The notes: generated from the sequence alone by a model not told the origin. Shown: positions 1-6,459, counted from the first letter of the stretch. The stretch is 37,309 bases of DNA from an uncultured Lachnospiraceae bacterium (GCA_910576975.1 CAJTJY010000026.1:1-37309); one strand, 5' to 3'. Numbers and translations: made by a program.

Positions 1-54
1 CCGCATTCATCCAATGGATATATGACACCATTTGAAAAGAGAATGCAGGCATGA
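1..54 (+). CDS. IS3-family transposase, C-terminal end only
   Basis: Frame 1 from base 1 reads HSSNGYMTPFEKRMQA and then a TGA stop at 52-54. The pattern HS-x-x-GY-x-TP-x-E is the usual end of the DDE integrase domain (orfB) of IS3-family transposases, just after the catalytic glutamate region. Only 17 residues are inside the window, so the start, the orfA partner and the frameshift site cannot be seen. The assignment rests on this short motif plus the abrupt break it causes in the opposing helicase gene. Confidence 0.6.
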   Translation, partial: PHSSNGYMTPFEKRMQA

Positions 55-100
55 TCTTGTCAAAACTTTTCCTTGTAAGTGTTACAAAAAAGCTTGACCA
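1..100 (+). mobile_element. Right end of an IS3-family insertion sequence (partial)
   Basis: The first 54 bases encode the last 17 residues of an IS3-type transposase, and about 46 bases follow before the helicase reading frame becomes recognisable. The probable terminus is the CA of ..AGCTTGACCA at 91-100, because IS3-family elements end in CA. The boundary is inferred; the left end and target-site duplication lie outside the window. The element interrupts the minus-strand helicase gene. Confidence 0.6.
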
Positions 101-890
101 GCTCAACTTCTGCCGCCCGGAATCCTTTCTCATTGAGGATGTCCCGGAATTTTTTGGAAGTCCTTACCAACGGGAGGAATACGACTGTCTTCCTGCTCAT
201 GCAATGCTCGATCATCTCCTCAGCGATCTGGTGCAGATACGGATCCAGGGCCGTCCCCAAGTCGCTCGCTTTAAAGTCCCCGGACTGGACGCCCACCCCG
301 GACAGGTCGAGACGCAGCGGGAGGGTCAGCGCCTTGATCCTTGACAGGTGCCCGGAACGAATCGCCTTCGGGAGCGTGTATTCATAAGCAAGGCTTTCGA
401 AATAGCTCCCAAGGTTCTTCATGTCCCCGCGGTCCGGCGTTGCCGTCACGCCCAGCACCCTGGCCTCCGGAAAGTGCCCCAGTACTTTCTGATAACTGTC
501 TGAAATGCAATGATGCGCCTCATCAATGATGATCGTGTCAAAATAATCACTTTCAAATTTTCCAAGCCTGGCATCCCTCGTCATGGACTGTACCGACCCT
601 GCCGTGACCCTGAACCAGCTCCCGATGCAAGTCGCACCTGCTTTCTCCGTCGCACATCCCAGCCCCGTTGACTTGGCGATCTTGTCCGCAGCCTGCTCCA
701 GCAGCTCCCCGCGGTGTGCCAGGATCAGGACGCGGTCCCCCTGCCGCACGCAGTCCTCCGTCACTTTTGCAAAGACGATCGTCTTCCCGCATCCCGTCGG
801 CAGCACAAGCAGGGTGCGCCGGATGCCTTTTCCCCATTCTGCAAAGATGCTCTCCCTTGCTTCTTCCTGGTAATCTCGAAGTTGTATCAA
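60..890 (-). pseudogene. Phage DEAD/DEAH-box helicase, 3' end cut off by an IS element
   Basis: This is an SF2 helicase of the type used in phage replication modules. Visible motifs are Walker A PTGCGKT (residues 31-37), DEAH (about 123-126) and motif III VTATPDR (about 148-154). The start is a TTG at 890 with GGAGG eight bases upstream. Native sequence stops near residue 263, at base 101, where the second RecA-like domain should begin. The last 13 or so residues are read from IS3 terminal sequence and end at a chance stop. Complete relatives are usually about 450-550 residues, so helicase motifs IV-VI are missing and the product is probably inactive. Confidence 0.8.
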
Positions 891-948
891 GAAACATTCC
901 TCCTCTCTGATGTCGCAAAATCATTCTCCGTCATGTTCAGGCGCATTG

Positions 949-1392
949 TCAGAACTCGCCTTCCTTGTAAGCCGGCCCTTCTTCCCTGGGATAGAACCGC
1001 TTCACGTCGTTGTATCTCCTCTCTTCCCCGGAATCGTTGACATACTTGTGGATCCCCACTTTCGCCTTCCCGATGGAGCCGGGGACCGTCTTCCAGTTCA
1101 TCCTCAACGACTCGCCCTTCTTTTTCTGCCCGATGCAGGCGAAGAACGCGGACAGGATCCCCTCCGTCTTGGTGTGCAGGAACAGGTTGTGGTTGATGTA
1201 CGCCGTTCCTTCCGGCGCCTCGACCCTGAGCCTCAAAACGGCCTTGTTGCACGGGGGGAGTTTCTCGCTCCCTGCGTGCCTTGCCCTCTCAAAGCTCTCT
1301 ACCGTGAAGTTATAATCCCCCTCCGGGAGCAGCACGAACTCCGGCGCGTCTTTTTCTATGGTGTCTTCCCATTGCAATTCCCTATCTTCCAT
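949..1392 (-). CDS. DUF669-family phage protein
   Basis: A 147-residue protein matching the DUF669 pattern. It has an N-terminal segment LLPEGDYNFTVESFERARH, a conserved core with PPCNKAVLRLRVE, and HNLFLHTKTEGILSAFFACIG. Proteins of this family lie between the recombination ATPase and the helicase in many Firmicute phages and are thought to act in DNA replication or recombination; the biochemical role is not established. The ATG at 1392 has AAAGGAGA upstream. It lies 17 bases after the AAA ATPase gene and 58 bases before the helicase, so the three probably share a transcript. Confidence 0.8.
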   Translation of the reverse strand: MEDRELQWEDTIEKDAPEFVLLPEGDYNFTVESFERARHAGSEKLPPCNKAVLRLRVEAPEGTAYINHNLFLHTKTEGILSAFFACIGQKKKGESLRMNWKTVPGSIGKAKVGIHKYVNDSGEERRYNDVKRFYPREEGPAYKEGEF

Positions 1393-1409
1393 ACTTTTTC
1401 TCCTTTCCC

Positions 1410-2543
1410 TTAATCGAATGGAACCTCCATCTTTTCTTTCATTTCCTCAATCATGGCGAGCACTTTCGGCCATGCCCCGACCAGCACCCCCTTGACAAAG
1501 CCAGGGTCGTAATTCTCGATCGGGGTCAGGCTCGGATAATACCCTTTCGCAGCCACCACCTCCTGGATGTCCCACTCACCGACATCGTTTGCGACCATCA
1601 GATCCCGAAGCTCCTTGGGAATCTTTATGCTCACCTGCGGCTGAGTCGTCAGGACGGGGTCAGGCTCTCTCACGGATGGCTCCGCCGACTCATCTGGCTC
1701 CTTTATCGGGAGTTCCATCTGTGCTCCCGTCATGTCTTTTCCGGTCCCCTGCGCTTCTGGAACGGGATTCTGCCCTGCTATTTTTTGCGTGGCGCCGACG
1801 CCATCCGGGCAATTCTGAGCTTGAAAAATATGGGAAATCCCGGAATAGTCAAATTCCATCTCTTCCGGCAGCCCATACCTATTCTTTGCATCCCAGCATG
1901 GATGGTGCACCGTATACATCACACGGCGCCCGCCCTGGGCCTTGCGCTTCTTTCCCTTGTCATCCACGGCTACGGAAAAAGTCTTATAATTGGCAAATAA
2001 GACCATGTCCGCCCATTCCTTGATCAGGGGCGATATCTGAGAGGAGGTCTTCTTCCCAAGCTTCAGCTCCCACCTGTCATAGGCGCCCATCTCGTCTGGC
2101 TGTTCAAATTTTCGCATTTGCGCATGGGCTGTCAGCATGATGTTGACACCTGTCTTGACCAGTTCCTCGAGACGGTTCAAGAAGCGCCCGAATTCTTCTC
2201 TTTCATAGATATATCCAGAACCATACCCAAAGCTTTCCAGTCCATCTTTCTGGTATTTTGCACAAATGTGTCCTACACACATCTGCTCCGCCCAGTCAAC
2301 CGTGTCGATGACCAGCGTCCTGCATATCTGCGGATGCGCTTTCACATATGCGACTTGTTCCAAGAGCATTGTCCAGGAAGACGGTTCCGGCGTCCTGGCA
2401 ACATCCATCTCCTTGGTGCTTCCTTCCGTGTCAATGAACAGCGGTTCCGGAAAGCGGGAGGCGAAAGTTGACTTCCCGATCCCTTCCGGTCCATAGCAAA
2501 CCACTTTTTTTGCGCAGGGAATTTTCCCTCTGATAATCTCCAT
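1410..2543 (-). CDS. Phage AAA-family nucleotide-binding protein (AAA_24, Sak4-like)
   Basis: A 377-residue P-loop ATPase. Walker A is GPEGIGKST at residues about 19-27 and the Walker B-like strand is TLVIDT at about 77-82, followed by the WAEQ segment usual in phage proteins of this type. The N-terminal 230 residues form the ATPase core. The rest is proline/glutamate-rich linker and a small C-terminal domain. Relatives such as Sak4 are RecA-like single-strand annealing or replication proteins, and the neighbours (DUF669, helicase, SMC-like ATPase) fit that role. The ATG at 2543 has AAGGAAGG about 9 bases upstream. The precise activity is inferred. Confidence 0.78.
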   Translation of the reverse strand: MEIIRGKIPCAKKVVCYGPEGIGKSTFASRFPEPLFIDTEGSTKEMDVARTPEPSSWTMLLEQVAYVKAHPQICRTLVIDTVDWAEQMCVGHICAKYQKDGLESFGYGSGYIYEREEFGRFLNRLEELVKTGVNIMLTAHAQMRKFEQPDEMGAYDRWELKLGKKTSSQISPLIKEWADMVLFANYKTFSVAVDDKGKKRKAQGGRRVMYTVHHPCWDAKNRYGLPEEMEFDYSGISHIFQAQNCPDGVGATQKIAGQNPVPEAQGTGKDMTGAQMELPIKEPDESAEPSVREPDPVLTTQPQVSIKIPKELRDLMVANDVGEWDIQEVVAAKGYYPSLTPIENYDPGFVKGVLVGAWPKVLAMIEEMKEKMEVPFD

Positions 2544-2621
2544 TGGTCAGTCCTTCCTTCTTTTATCGTCTGCCTGGACTTTCATAGATACGAACCTGCA
2601 ATTATCCGGTGCATACGGGCA

Positions 2622-2741
2622 TATCAGTTTTATGAAAGCGGCAAACGTGAACCTTCATTGCAAACCTTAGCTAAGATTGCCAATATATTAATAGTTTCTA
2701 CTGATTATCTTCTTCGTCGTGATGACTGGATTCATCCTGGC
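2622..2741 (+). pseudogene. C-terminal fragment of an XRE/cI-like repressor
   Basis: Reading the plus strand from base 2625 gives QFYESGKREPSLQTLAKIAN and then ILIVSTDYLL. This is the second half of a typical XRE helix-turn-helix domain (YE.GKREPSL..L.KIA..L.VSTDYLL). No first half and no start codon precede it: the frame runs upstream into unrelated sequence. It ends by running into the tail of the minus-strand HTH pseudogene. It is therefore a remnant of a repressor gene left by a deletion or recombination event. No function is expected. Confidence 0.6.
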
Positions 2742-2923
2742 GCAGAATTATTTGACGAACACCAGCGATGTCTTCCAATACATCCCAAATGCCGAAGTCC
2801 CCTGTACGCTGCCCTTTCATTGTGCTGATAATATCGCAAACTGATTTCCAGTTTATCTGCCATCTTCTGCTGCGTCATGCCCGCTTTCTGACGGGCTTCT
2901 TTTAGATTTTTTCTCATTGTCAA
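2698..2923 (-). pseudogene. Small XRE helix-turn-helix protein, frameshifted
   Basis: Translation from a TTG at 2923 (overlapping the TGA of the upstream ATPase gene) gives an XRE-type HTH: KNLKEARQKAGMTQQKMADK then LEISLRYYQ. After that the frame turns into nonsense. One base over, the expected second half appears: GQRTGDFGIWDVLEDIAGVR, ending at a TAG at 2698-2700. Intact relatives have ..YYQ.IE.G...GDF.IWD.LED in a single frame, so an indel near 2805-2815 has broken the gene. The intact form would be about 74 residues. A sequencing error cannot be excluded. Confidence 0.65.
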
Positions 2924-4194
2924 AATTCACCCGCCTTCCATTCTTTCTTCCCGTCTTCCATGGCAGGATGCTCCTGACCCTCCACATACCCATTCTCAAT
3001 GATAATGCTGCATTCCCCGCCTGTAGACACCCTGGTGGCGATCGCTTGCAGGCCTTCCCGCTCCAGCCAATCGCCGAATTCATTCAAGGTGTCCAGATCC
3101 ATCTGTTCCAGCTTGTCCAGGAGGACGAAGCCGCATTCAGGGTTCAGCATGCGGACGATTGCGGTGGAGACTTTCAATTGATCGGAACTGGACATGTTGT
3201 CCCACCTCTGCTCCTTATATATCAGCTCCCCATCATCCACTGCCAGTCCCGGAAGCGGCAGACTTGCATGATCAAGGAGCCGTGCCCTTGCATCCCTGAC
3301 CTGGTTGATCTGTTCCGTTAACTGACAGTATTCGTCCCGGTAGGCGCCGGCATCTTCTTCCGCCTTGTCCTTGTCCAGGTTCGCCCGCACTTTGCGGTTG
3401 ACCTCCTCGATATTGGCGATATTTTTCTCAAGCTCAGCCGTAGAGCCGTCAATCAGGTCCTGGGCCGACATCCTTGCAATGCGGATGTTCTCCTGCAGCG
3501 CTGACTGCTTTTTCAGGAGAGCCTCCATCTGTTCGTTGACCCTCTGGTATTCCTGTTCCAACTGGTGAAGCTTCTGCCGTTTTTGCTGGTTCTCCCCATT
3601 CTTAGCTAATATCTCCTGCTGCTGACGGATCAATTCCGAGACAGAAACAAGGTCCTTCGGCGCCTCGGGGAAATATGGCTGTTCCTTGGCAAACTTCTCC
3701 TTCCGGTCCGCAATCTGACCGATAGCCGTCCGCCTGTTATATAATTCCTTCTCCTTCTGCTCCAGTTCCGCCAGCTGCGGCCCTATTCCAATGATCTGCA
3801 GGAGGGTGTTCGCTTTTTCCTTGCTGCTGGATTCCATAAATTTAGGAAGGTCAATGGCAAGCTGCTCCACGAATTCATTTAAAAGTTGCTGCCCTCCTTT
3901 CTTCCCCTCGGGATCCGTGACTTTCAGATCGCTGTTCTTCCCTTTACGCTCCACGACCAGGCCGTTGTTCATCACGATGTGAAGCGACGGCGGGATCGCC
4001 GAGTCATCGTTCCTTGCCTTGGAAGGGCGGTATCTGTCCCCTCCCAGGGCCCATGCGATGGCGTCCAGCACGGAGGTTTTCCCTTGATTGTTATTGCCCC
4101 CGATGATGGTAAGGCCGTTTATTGTCGGCTCGATCTTTACCGCCTTGACACGCTTGACGTTCTCTATCTCCAACTTGTTTATTTTCATTGACAT
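2920..4194 (-). CDS. SMC/RecN-like phage ATPase
   Basis: A 424-residue ABC-type DNA-repair ATPase. The order is: Walker A GGNNNQGKTS at residues about 32-41; a central coiled coil rich in Gln/Glu/Lys (about 160-300); then a degenerate signature MSSSDQLKVSTAIVR and the Walker B-like strand CGFVLLDKLEQMD near residue 360. The start is the ATG at 4194 because AGGAGGGAG lies 8 bases upstream; a longer frame extends up to 4320 without a binding site. Such short SMC-like proteins occur in phage early regions, probably in recombination with the AAA and DUF669 proteins. The stop overlaps the start of the next, frameshifted HTH gene. Confidence 0.78.
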   Translation of the reverse strand: MSMKINKLEIENVKRVKAVKIEPTINGLTIIGGNNNQGKTSVLDAIAWALGGDRYRPSKARNDDSAIPPSLHIVMNNGLVVERKGKNSDLKVTDPEGKKGGQQLLNEFVEQLAIDLPKFMESSSKEKANTLLQIIGIGPQLAELEQKEKELYNRRTAIGQIADRKEKFAKEQPYFPEAPKDLVSVSELIRQQQEILAKNGENQQKRQKLHQLEQEYQRVNEQMEALLKKQSALQENIRIARMSAQDLIDGSTAELEKNIANIEEVNRKVRANLDKDKAEEDAGAYRDEYCQLTEQINQVRDARARLLDHASLPLPGLAVDDGELIYKEQRWDNMSSSDQLKVSTAIVRMLNPECGFVLLDKLEQMDLDTLNEFGDWLEREGLQAIATRVSTGGECSIIIENGYVEGQEHPAMEDGKKEWKAGEF

Positions 4195-4330
4195 GATGCC
4201 TCTCCCTCCTAAAAGATTGATTTTTGATTTAGATTCCATTATAATGAGATTATGTATCATCGTAAGTCCAGGCTGCCTGCCGGCGCCTGGGCTTTTTAAT
4301 CGTACGTGTTCACGATGCATCCAGTATTTT

Positions 4331-4438
4331 TCATTCCCTCCATGCTGCCTCTTCTTCCGGCATGCATAACCCAGGGGATCCGTGCCCCCACGAATGCATC
4401 ATAACCGTCAGCGTTACTTCATACATTTTCTTTCTCAT
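4331..4438 (-). CDS. Small phage protein, 35 aa
   Basis: The ATG overlaps the TGA of the preceding small gene (ATGA), and its own stop overlaps a further ATG in the same way, a chain typical of translationally coupled phage genes. The product begins MRKKMYEVTLTVMMHSWGHG and ends with an acidic PEEEAAWRE. No family is recognised. The support is the overlap arrangement and position in the early operon, so the call is tentative. Confidence 0.4.
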   Translation of the reverse strand: MRKKMYEVTLTVMMHSWGHGSPGLCMPEEEAAWRE

Positions 4439-4542
4439 TCTTCCAGGAACCCCAATATCTTGCCGTCCTCGATTACGGCGGCACGTCCCTTTTTCTCATA
4501 CATGTCCAGACAGTCCTGGATCGTAATGGCGTCTAAGTTCAT
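4435..4542 (-). CDS. Small phage protein, 35 aa
   Basis: An ATG at 4542 with GGAGA 5 bases upstream opens a 35-codon frame that starts MNLDAITIQDCLDMYEKKG and has a following AAVIEDGKILGF stretch, which looks like a short beta hairpin. It lies 10 bases after the upstream HTH gene and overlaps the next small gene by ATGA. Position and binding site support translation. No function is recognised. Confidence 0.5.
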   Translation of the reverse strand: MNLDAITIQDCLDMYEKKGRAAVIEDGKILGFLEE

Positions 4543-4552
4543 GATTCTCCTT

Positions 4553-4828
4553 TCACAACGTCAGCAGCCACTCTTTTTCTTCTTCCGTGGCTTTCAAAAT
4601 CTTGAACAATATTAGCAAGTCCCCGTATTTAAACGGGTCAGCCCTCTTGTTCTTCTTATAAGTTTCAGGATTTAGCCTCATGGAAAGAGCTGCCTGCTTG
4701 ATCCCTAGCTCCCTTGCAACCTCTTCCTGCTTGAGGCCAAGGACATGCATCCTGCCATTTATCCAGCCTGCCAAGTCTCTTACCTTGTAGATTCTTTTCT
4801 GTTCCATGCTCAACGCCACCCTGGGCAT
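4553..4828 (-). CDS. Small HTH protein of the phage early operon
   Basis: A 91-residue protein with an XRE-type helix-turn-helix in the middle (MHVLGLKQEEVARELGIKQA, then ALSMRLNPE) and a C-terminal helix ending in EEEKEWLLTL. The ATG at 4828 is preferred because GGAGGTG lies 8 bases upstream; a GTG at 4837 is in frame but sits on top of that site. It is first in the minus-strand early operon, so it may regulate that operon or DNA replication. No specific homologue is recognised. Confidence 0.65.
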   Translation of the reverse strand: MPRVALSMEQKRIYKVRDLAGWINGRMHVLGLKQEEVARELGIKQAALSMRLNPETYKKNKRADPFKYGDLLILFKILKATEEEKEWLLTL

Positions 4829-4861
4829 TCTCTTCACCTCCCCGTGTCTTCGTTACGTCTT

Positions 4862-4897
4862 TCATATAGATGAAAGGTTCTTAGTTGTTAGAGCCAC
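4862..4897 (-). pseudogene. N-terminal scrap of a small element gene (gene Y type)
   Basis: After a GGGTGA-type binding site, GTG at 4897 starts MALTTKNLSSI and stops at once. The first codons and leader (GTGGCTCTAACAA) match the start of the broken gene at 9818-9986, so this looks like the deleted remains of a second copy. It follows a remnant of gene X (4913-5032) by 15 bases, suggesting X and Y once formed an operon. Confidence 0.35.
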
Positions 4898-4912
4898 TCT
4901 TCTCACCCAATG

Positions 4913-5032
4913 TCATTTATTTAATCCAGCATTCCATTTAGCTAAGGCTTTGCTCTCTCTAAAAATGTCGTTGCCATTCCCCATCCTCTTCCTGATACTG
5001 TACTTACAGGCTGCTGCAACAGCCGAGTAAAA
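4913..5032 (-). pseudogene. Remnant coding block, C-terminal part of a small element protein (gene X, copy 1)
   Basis: The minus frame reads YSAVAAACKYSIRKRMGNG, then NDIFRESKALAKWNAGLNK and a stop. A second copy at 9214-9309 reads YSALAGAYKYSIRKRAGN. Between them most base differences in this frame are synonymous third positions (GCA/GCG, ATC/ATA, AGG/AGA, AAG/AAA), which argues that this strand was selected as protein. There is a stop just upstream and no start codon, so it is a truncated remnant. The last part, N-x-N-x-x-FRE-x-KAL, also resembles the end of the 79-aa protein at 8125-8364. Confidence 0.5.
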
Positions 5033-5049
5033 TAGAACGGAGAATGCTT

Positions 5050-5241
5050 ATGAACGATAAACAGTTTCATGACTTAGCAGTTGCCTACGCCCATGAAAAA
5101 CTGATCAAAATGCAATCCTGCAATACATATAGCTCAGATTCAACCAGCGAAGAGATTCAGGATTTCCTTACGTTTTATCATTTTGCATTGCTCCATCTTC
5201 CAGAAGAAGATAAAGATATTGACATAAGCTCACTCTTCTAA
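5050..5241 (+). CDS. Hypothetical protein, 63 aa
   Basis: The start is the ATG at 5050, seven bases after GGAG; an in-frame ATG at 5044 sits too close to that site. The product begins MNDKQFHDLAVAYAHEKLIK and is acidic, ending in DKDIDISSLF. It is probably helical and soluble. It converges with the minus-strand 61-aa gene, overlapping it by 4 bases at the stops. A similar convergent pair of small genes occurs at 9329-9713. No family is assigned. Confidence 0.55.
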   Translation: MNDKQFHDLAVAYAHEKLIKMQSCNTYSSDSTSEEIQDFLTFYHFALLHLPEEDKDIDISSLF

Positions 5242-5423
5242 ATCTCCCTCCTCTTGGACATCCTGCTTAACACTGCAATGGTGTCCGAGAGGATTTTTTC
5301 AGCTTTTTCAAAGGTAATGCCTTTTTCTTTTTCCTGCAGAAAAGCAATAATCTCATTTGACATTTCTTCTCTGTATCTTGCCTCTTCATTCAGAGCCTGC
5401 TTCCATTTCTCATTAACTTCCAA
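5238..5423 (-). CDS. Hypothetical protein, 61 aa
   Basis: AGGAGG lies 6-8 bases before a TTG at 5423, so translation probably starts there (MEVNEKWKQALNEEARYREE). An in-frame ATG at 5444 has no good binding site. The product is highly charged and predicted to be helical (Glu/Lys/Arg-rich). Upstream, the same frame runs on as ..APQAPNAGN, a block shared with the region upstream of the 77-aa gene at 9480-9713; this suggests the gene is fused to the tail of an older reading frame. Function unknown. Confidence 0.5.
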   Translation of the reverse strand: MEVNEKWKQALNEEARYREEMSNEIIAFLQEKEKGITFEKAEKILSDTIAVLSRMSKRREI

Positions 5424-5558
5424 GTTTTTCCTCCTATCATTCATGTTGCCTGCATTGGGGGCTTGCGGGGCTGATCGGCTTGACTGTGAGATATATCTCC
5501 TTCCACTCTAACCTCCCTCACCTCTCTCCTGTACCAGCATCTTAAATCTCTCTAATTT

Positions 5559-5756
5559 TTACATTTCTTCTAAAAGCTCGTTTACGGACACGCCAAGCGA
5601 TTCTGAAATTTCCCTGCCAAGTTCCATTGTCAGAGCCTTTGTCCCCCGCTCAATCTGAGCTATCATTGACTGCGTTACATTTACCGCCCCTGCCAATTCC
5701 ACCTGGCTCATTCCTTTATCCGTCCGCAGACGCTTCAAATTTGCTCCAATTGACAA
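5559..5756 (-). CDS. XRE-family regulator, 65 aa
   Basis: A compact Cro/cI-type HTH protein consisting almost only of the DNA-binding domain: LKRLRTDKGMSQVELAGAVN, then VTQSMIAQIERGTKAL, ending VNELLEEM. The start is a TTG at 5756 with GGAGG 8 bases upstream; that site lies inside the end of the 33-aa peptide gene, whose stop is 2 bases away, so the two are almost certainly translationally coupled. The paired peptide suggests it controls that operon. Target unknown. Confidence 0.85.
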   Translation of the reverse strand: MSIGANLKRLRTDKGMSQVELAGAVNVTQSMIAQIERGTKALTMELGREISESLGVSVNELLEEM

Positions 5757-5758
5757 AT

Positions 5759-5860
5759 TTATTCACCTCCTTTCTTCCAACGCTTATAGATCATGTAAAT
5801 GATCATGGCATCCAGGATGATGATCCCCATATCCAGGATGATTCTTGATACTTCCAACAT
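5759..5860 (-). CDS. 33-aa single-span membrane peptide of the KRW type
   Basis: ATG at 5860 with AAAGGA 9 bases upstream encodes 33 residues. The middle, ILDMGIIILDAMIIYMIYKR, is long enough and hydrophobic enough for one membrane span, followed by the basic end KRWKKGGE. The 30-aa peptide at 7572-7664 has the same layout (VLDIAIIVIVLKRW), so the two look related. The peptide is coupled to the XRE gene 5559-5756. The AGGAGG in its last codons serves the XRE. It begins 10 bases beyond the 275-bp repeat and may share its transcript with the 41-aa peptide. The role is unknown; a toxin or signalling peptide is possible. Confidence 0.6.
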   Translation of the reverse strand: MLEVSRIILDMGIIILDAMIIYMIYKRWKKGGE

Positions 5861-5891
5861 TTTCTTCAATCCTTTCTTTTTGATATTTATA

Positions 5892-5920
5892 TTGACAATG
5901 AGAAGATTAAAAGCTATTCT
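5892..5920 (+). promoter_or_regulatory. Antisense promoter facing the 41-aa peptide gene (copy 1)
   Basis: TTGACA (5892-5897), 17 bases, TATTCT (5915-5920). The predicted start near 5927 falls on the GGGGAGG-TTT-CCTCCCC hairpin, and the RNA would run antisense through the 3' half of the peptide gene. No plus-strand gene begins for 300 bases downstream, which favours a regulatory RNA. Inferred from sequence only. Confidence 0.6.
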
Positions 5921-5948
5921 TTTCTTGGGGAGGTTTCCCTCCCCAGAT

Positions 5949-6002
5949 GCTTAATCTAACAAGTTTTGAATAATATCCACTAACTTGTCGATCAGATTAA
6001 GC
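5949..6002. other. Two-part stem-loop in the 3' part of the 41-aa peptide gene
   Basis: GCTTAATCT (5949-5957) pairs with AGATTAAGC (5994-6002), and inside it ACAAGTT (5959-5965) pairs with AACTTGT (5982-5988) around a 16-base loop. Both the peptide mRNA and the proposed antisense RNA would fold here. A separate strong hairpin, GGGGAGG..CCTCCCC at 5927-5944, lies just beyond the stop codon. The same structures are present in copy 2. Confidence 0.65.
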
Positions 6003-6076
6003 AGTGCGGTGATAAGGACTATCGTTTCCAGCGTGTGGTTCTTATCACTTTTTTTGTGCTTCTTTTTCTTGCTCAT
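5951..6076 (-). CDS. 41-aa cationic/hydrophobic peptide, candidate type I toxin (copy 1)
   Basis: An ATG at 6076 stands 8 bases after AAAGGAGG. The product starts MSKKKKHKKSDKNHTLE and continues with a hydrophobic/amphipathic helix, TIVLITALLNLIDKLVDIIQ, ending NLLD. Lysine-rich ends plus one hydrophobic helix, fewer than 60 residues, an antisense promoter at the 3' end and a structured mRNA are the features of type I toxins such as TxpA or Fst, although the sequence is not one I can place in a named family. It is divergent from XRE1, whose operators sit in its promoter. The identical copy is 7050-7175. Confidence 0.65.
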   Translation of the reverse strand: MSKKKKHKKSDKNHTLETIVLITALLNLIDKLVDIIQNLLD

Positions 6077-6143
6077 TGGCTCAACCTCCTTTACTTTATT
6101 TAGCAATCCGTGGTACTATGTACTTGTGAATTACTATGGTTAT

Positions 6144-6172
6144 ATTATAATACAGTTTTTGCTGTATTTCAA
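6144..6172 (-). promoter_or_regulatory. Promoter of the 41-aa peptide gene, copy 1
   Basis: On the minus strand TTGAAA (6172-6167), 17 bases, TATAAT (6149-6144), giving a leader of about 60 bases. The first TACAG-N6-CTGTA operator fills the spacer between -35 and -10, so a bound regulator would block transcription. The -10 coincides with the edge of the 275-bp repeat, so copy 2 has a different and weaker-looking promoter (TTTACA-17-TAATAT). Confidence 0.65.
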
Positions 6173-6195
6173 CTATTTTTACAGTAATTCCTGTA
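6151..6195. promoter_or_regulatory. Pair of TACAG-N6-CTGTA operators between peptide and XRE1
   Basis: Two inverted repeats: TACAG-TTTTTG-CTGTA at 6151-6166 and TACAG-TAATTC-CTGTA at 6180-6195, with centres 29 bases apart. The first lies in the spacer of the peptide promoter. The second overlaps TTTACA (6178-6183), the likely -35 of XRE1 (with TGTTAT at 6202-6207). XRE1 would then repress the peptide and itself. Binding is inferred from position. Confidence 0.65.
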
Positions 6196-6231
6196 TTTTA
6201 ATGTTATGCACAAAAACGGAGGCTCCATTTT

Positions 6232-6459
6232 ATGAATAATGTACAATTAGCAAATACCATCAAAACATTATGTAAATCTAAAAAAATTACAATTAAAAGC
6301 CTATTAGAAAACTGTAAAATCAATCGAAACTTTATGTATGACCTAGAAAAAAAGGCACAGGCTCCATCCGCAGATAAATTAGAATCTATCGCCGACTACC
6401 TCGGCTGCTCCGTCGACTACCTCTTAGGCAGGACGGACAACCCGGAGGTGAATAAGTAA
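6232..6459 (+). CDS. XRE-family regulator (XRE1), 75 aa
   Basis: A small HTH regulator, MNNVQLANTIKTLCKSKKIT at the N-terminus and SVDYLLGRTDNPEVNK at the C-terminus, the usual end of one-domain XRE proteins in Clostridia. ATG at 6232 has GGAGG 9 bases upstream. The stop TAA shares its last base with the ATG of the next gene (TAATG), so the two are coupled. It is divergent from the 41-aa peptide gene and faces two clear operators. Its last 30 codons are nearly the same as those of XRE2 and a third fragment, whereas the first two thirds differ. Confidence 0.85.
   Translation: MNNVQLANTIKTLCKSKKITIKSLLENCKINRNFMYDLEKKAQAPSADKLESIADYLGCSVDYLLGRTDNPEVNK

Larger units (their letters stand above)
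5871..6145. repeat. 275-bp perfect direct repeat, copy 1
   Basis: Bases 5871-6145 and 6970-7244 read identically by eye, in the same orientation, 1099 bases apart. Outside the boundaries the sequences diverge at once. The unit holds a complete 41-aa peptide gene on the minus strand, its leader, an antisense promoter and a long stem-loop. The right boundary falls at the -10 region of the peptide promoter. No terminal inverted repeats or target duplications are seen, so recent duplication or gene conversion is more likely than transposition. Confidence 0.9.

Noticed and set aside
4195..4320. N-terminal extension of the SMC-like ATPase
   Set aside because: No ribosome binding site is present upstream, and the ATG at 4194 has AGGAGGGAG and begins the conserved ATPase fold.
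4998..5030. Hairpin with GGCT..AGCC before the 63-aa gene, repeated at 9280-9306, taken first as a conserved leader RNA
   Set aside because: The differences between the copies fit synonymous changes in the minus-strand frame and do not keep stem pairing, so a coding remnant explains it better.
5921..5945. GGGGAGG/CCTCCCC hairpin as a classic terminator of the 41-aa peptide gene
   Set aside because: Neither side is followed by a continuous T tract, so it is treated as a stability or antisense-pairing structure.
5985..6239. Plus-strand hydrophobic ORF of 84 codons
   Set aside because: It has no ribosome binding site and is the opposite-strand shadow of the 41-aa peptide gene and its promoter region.
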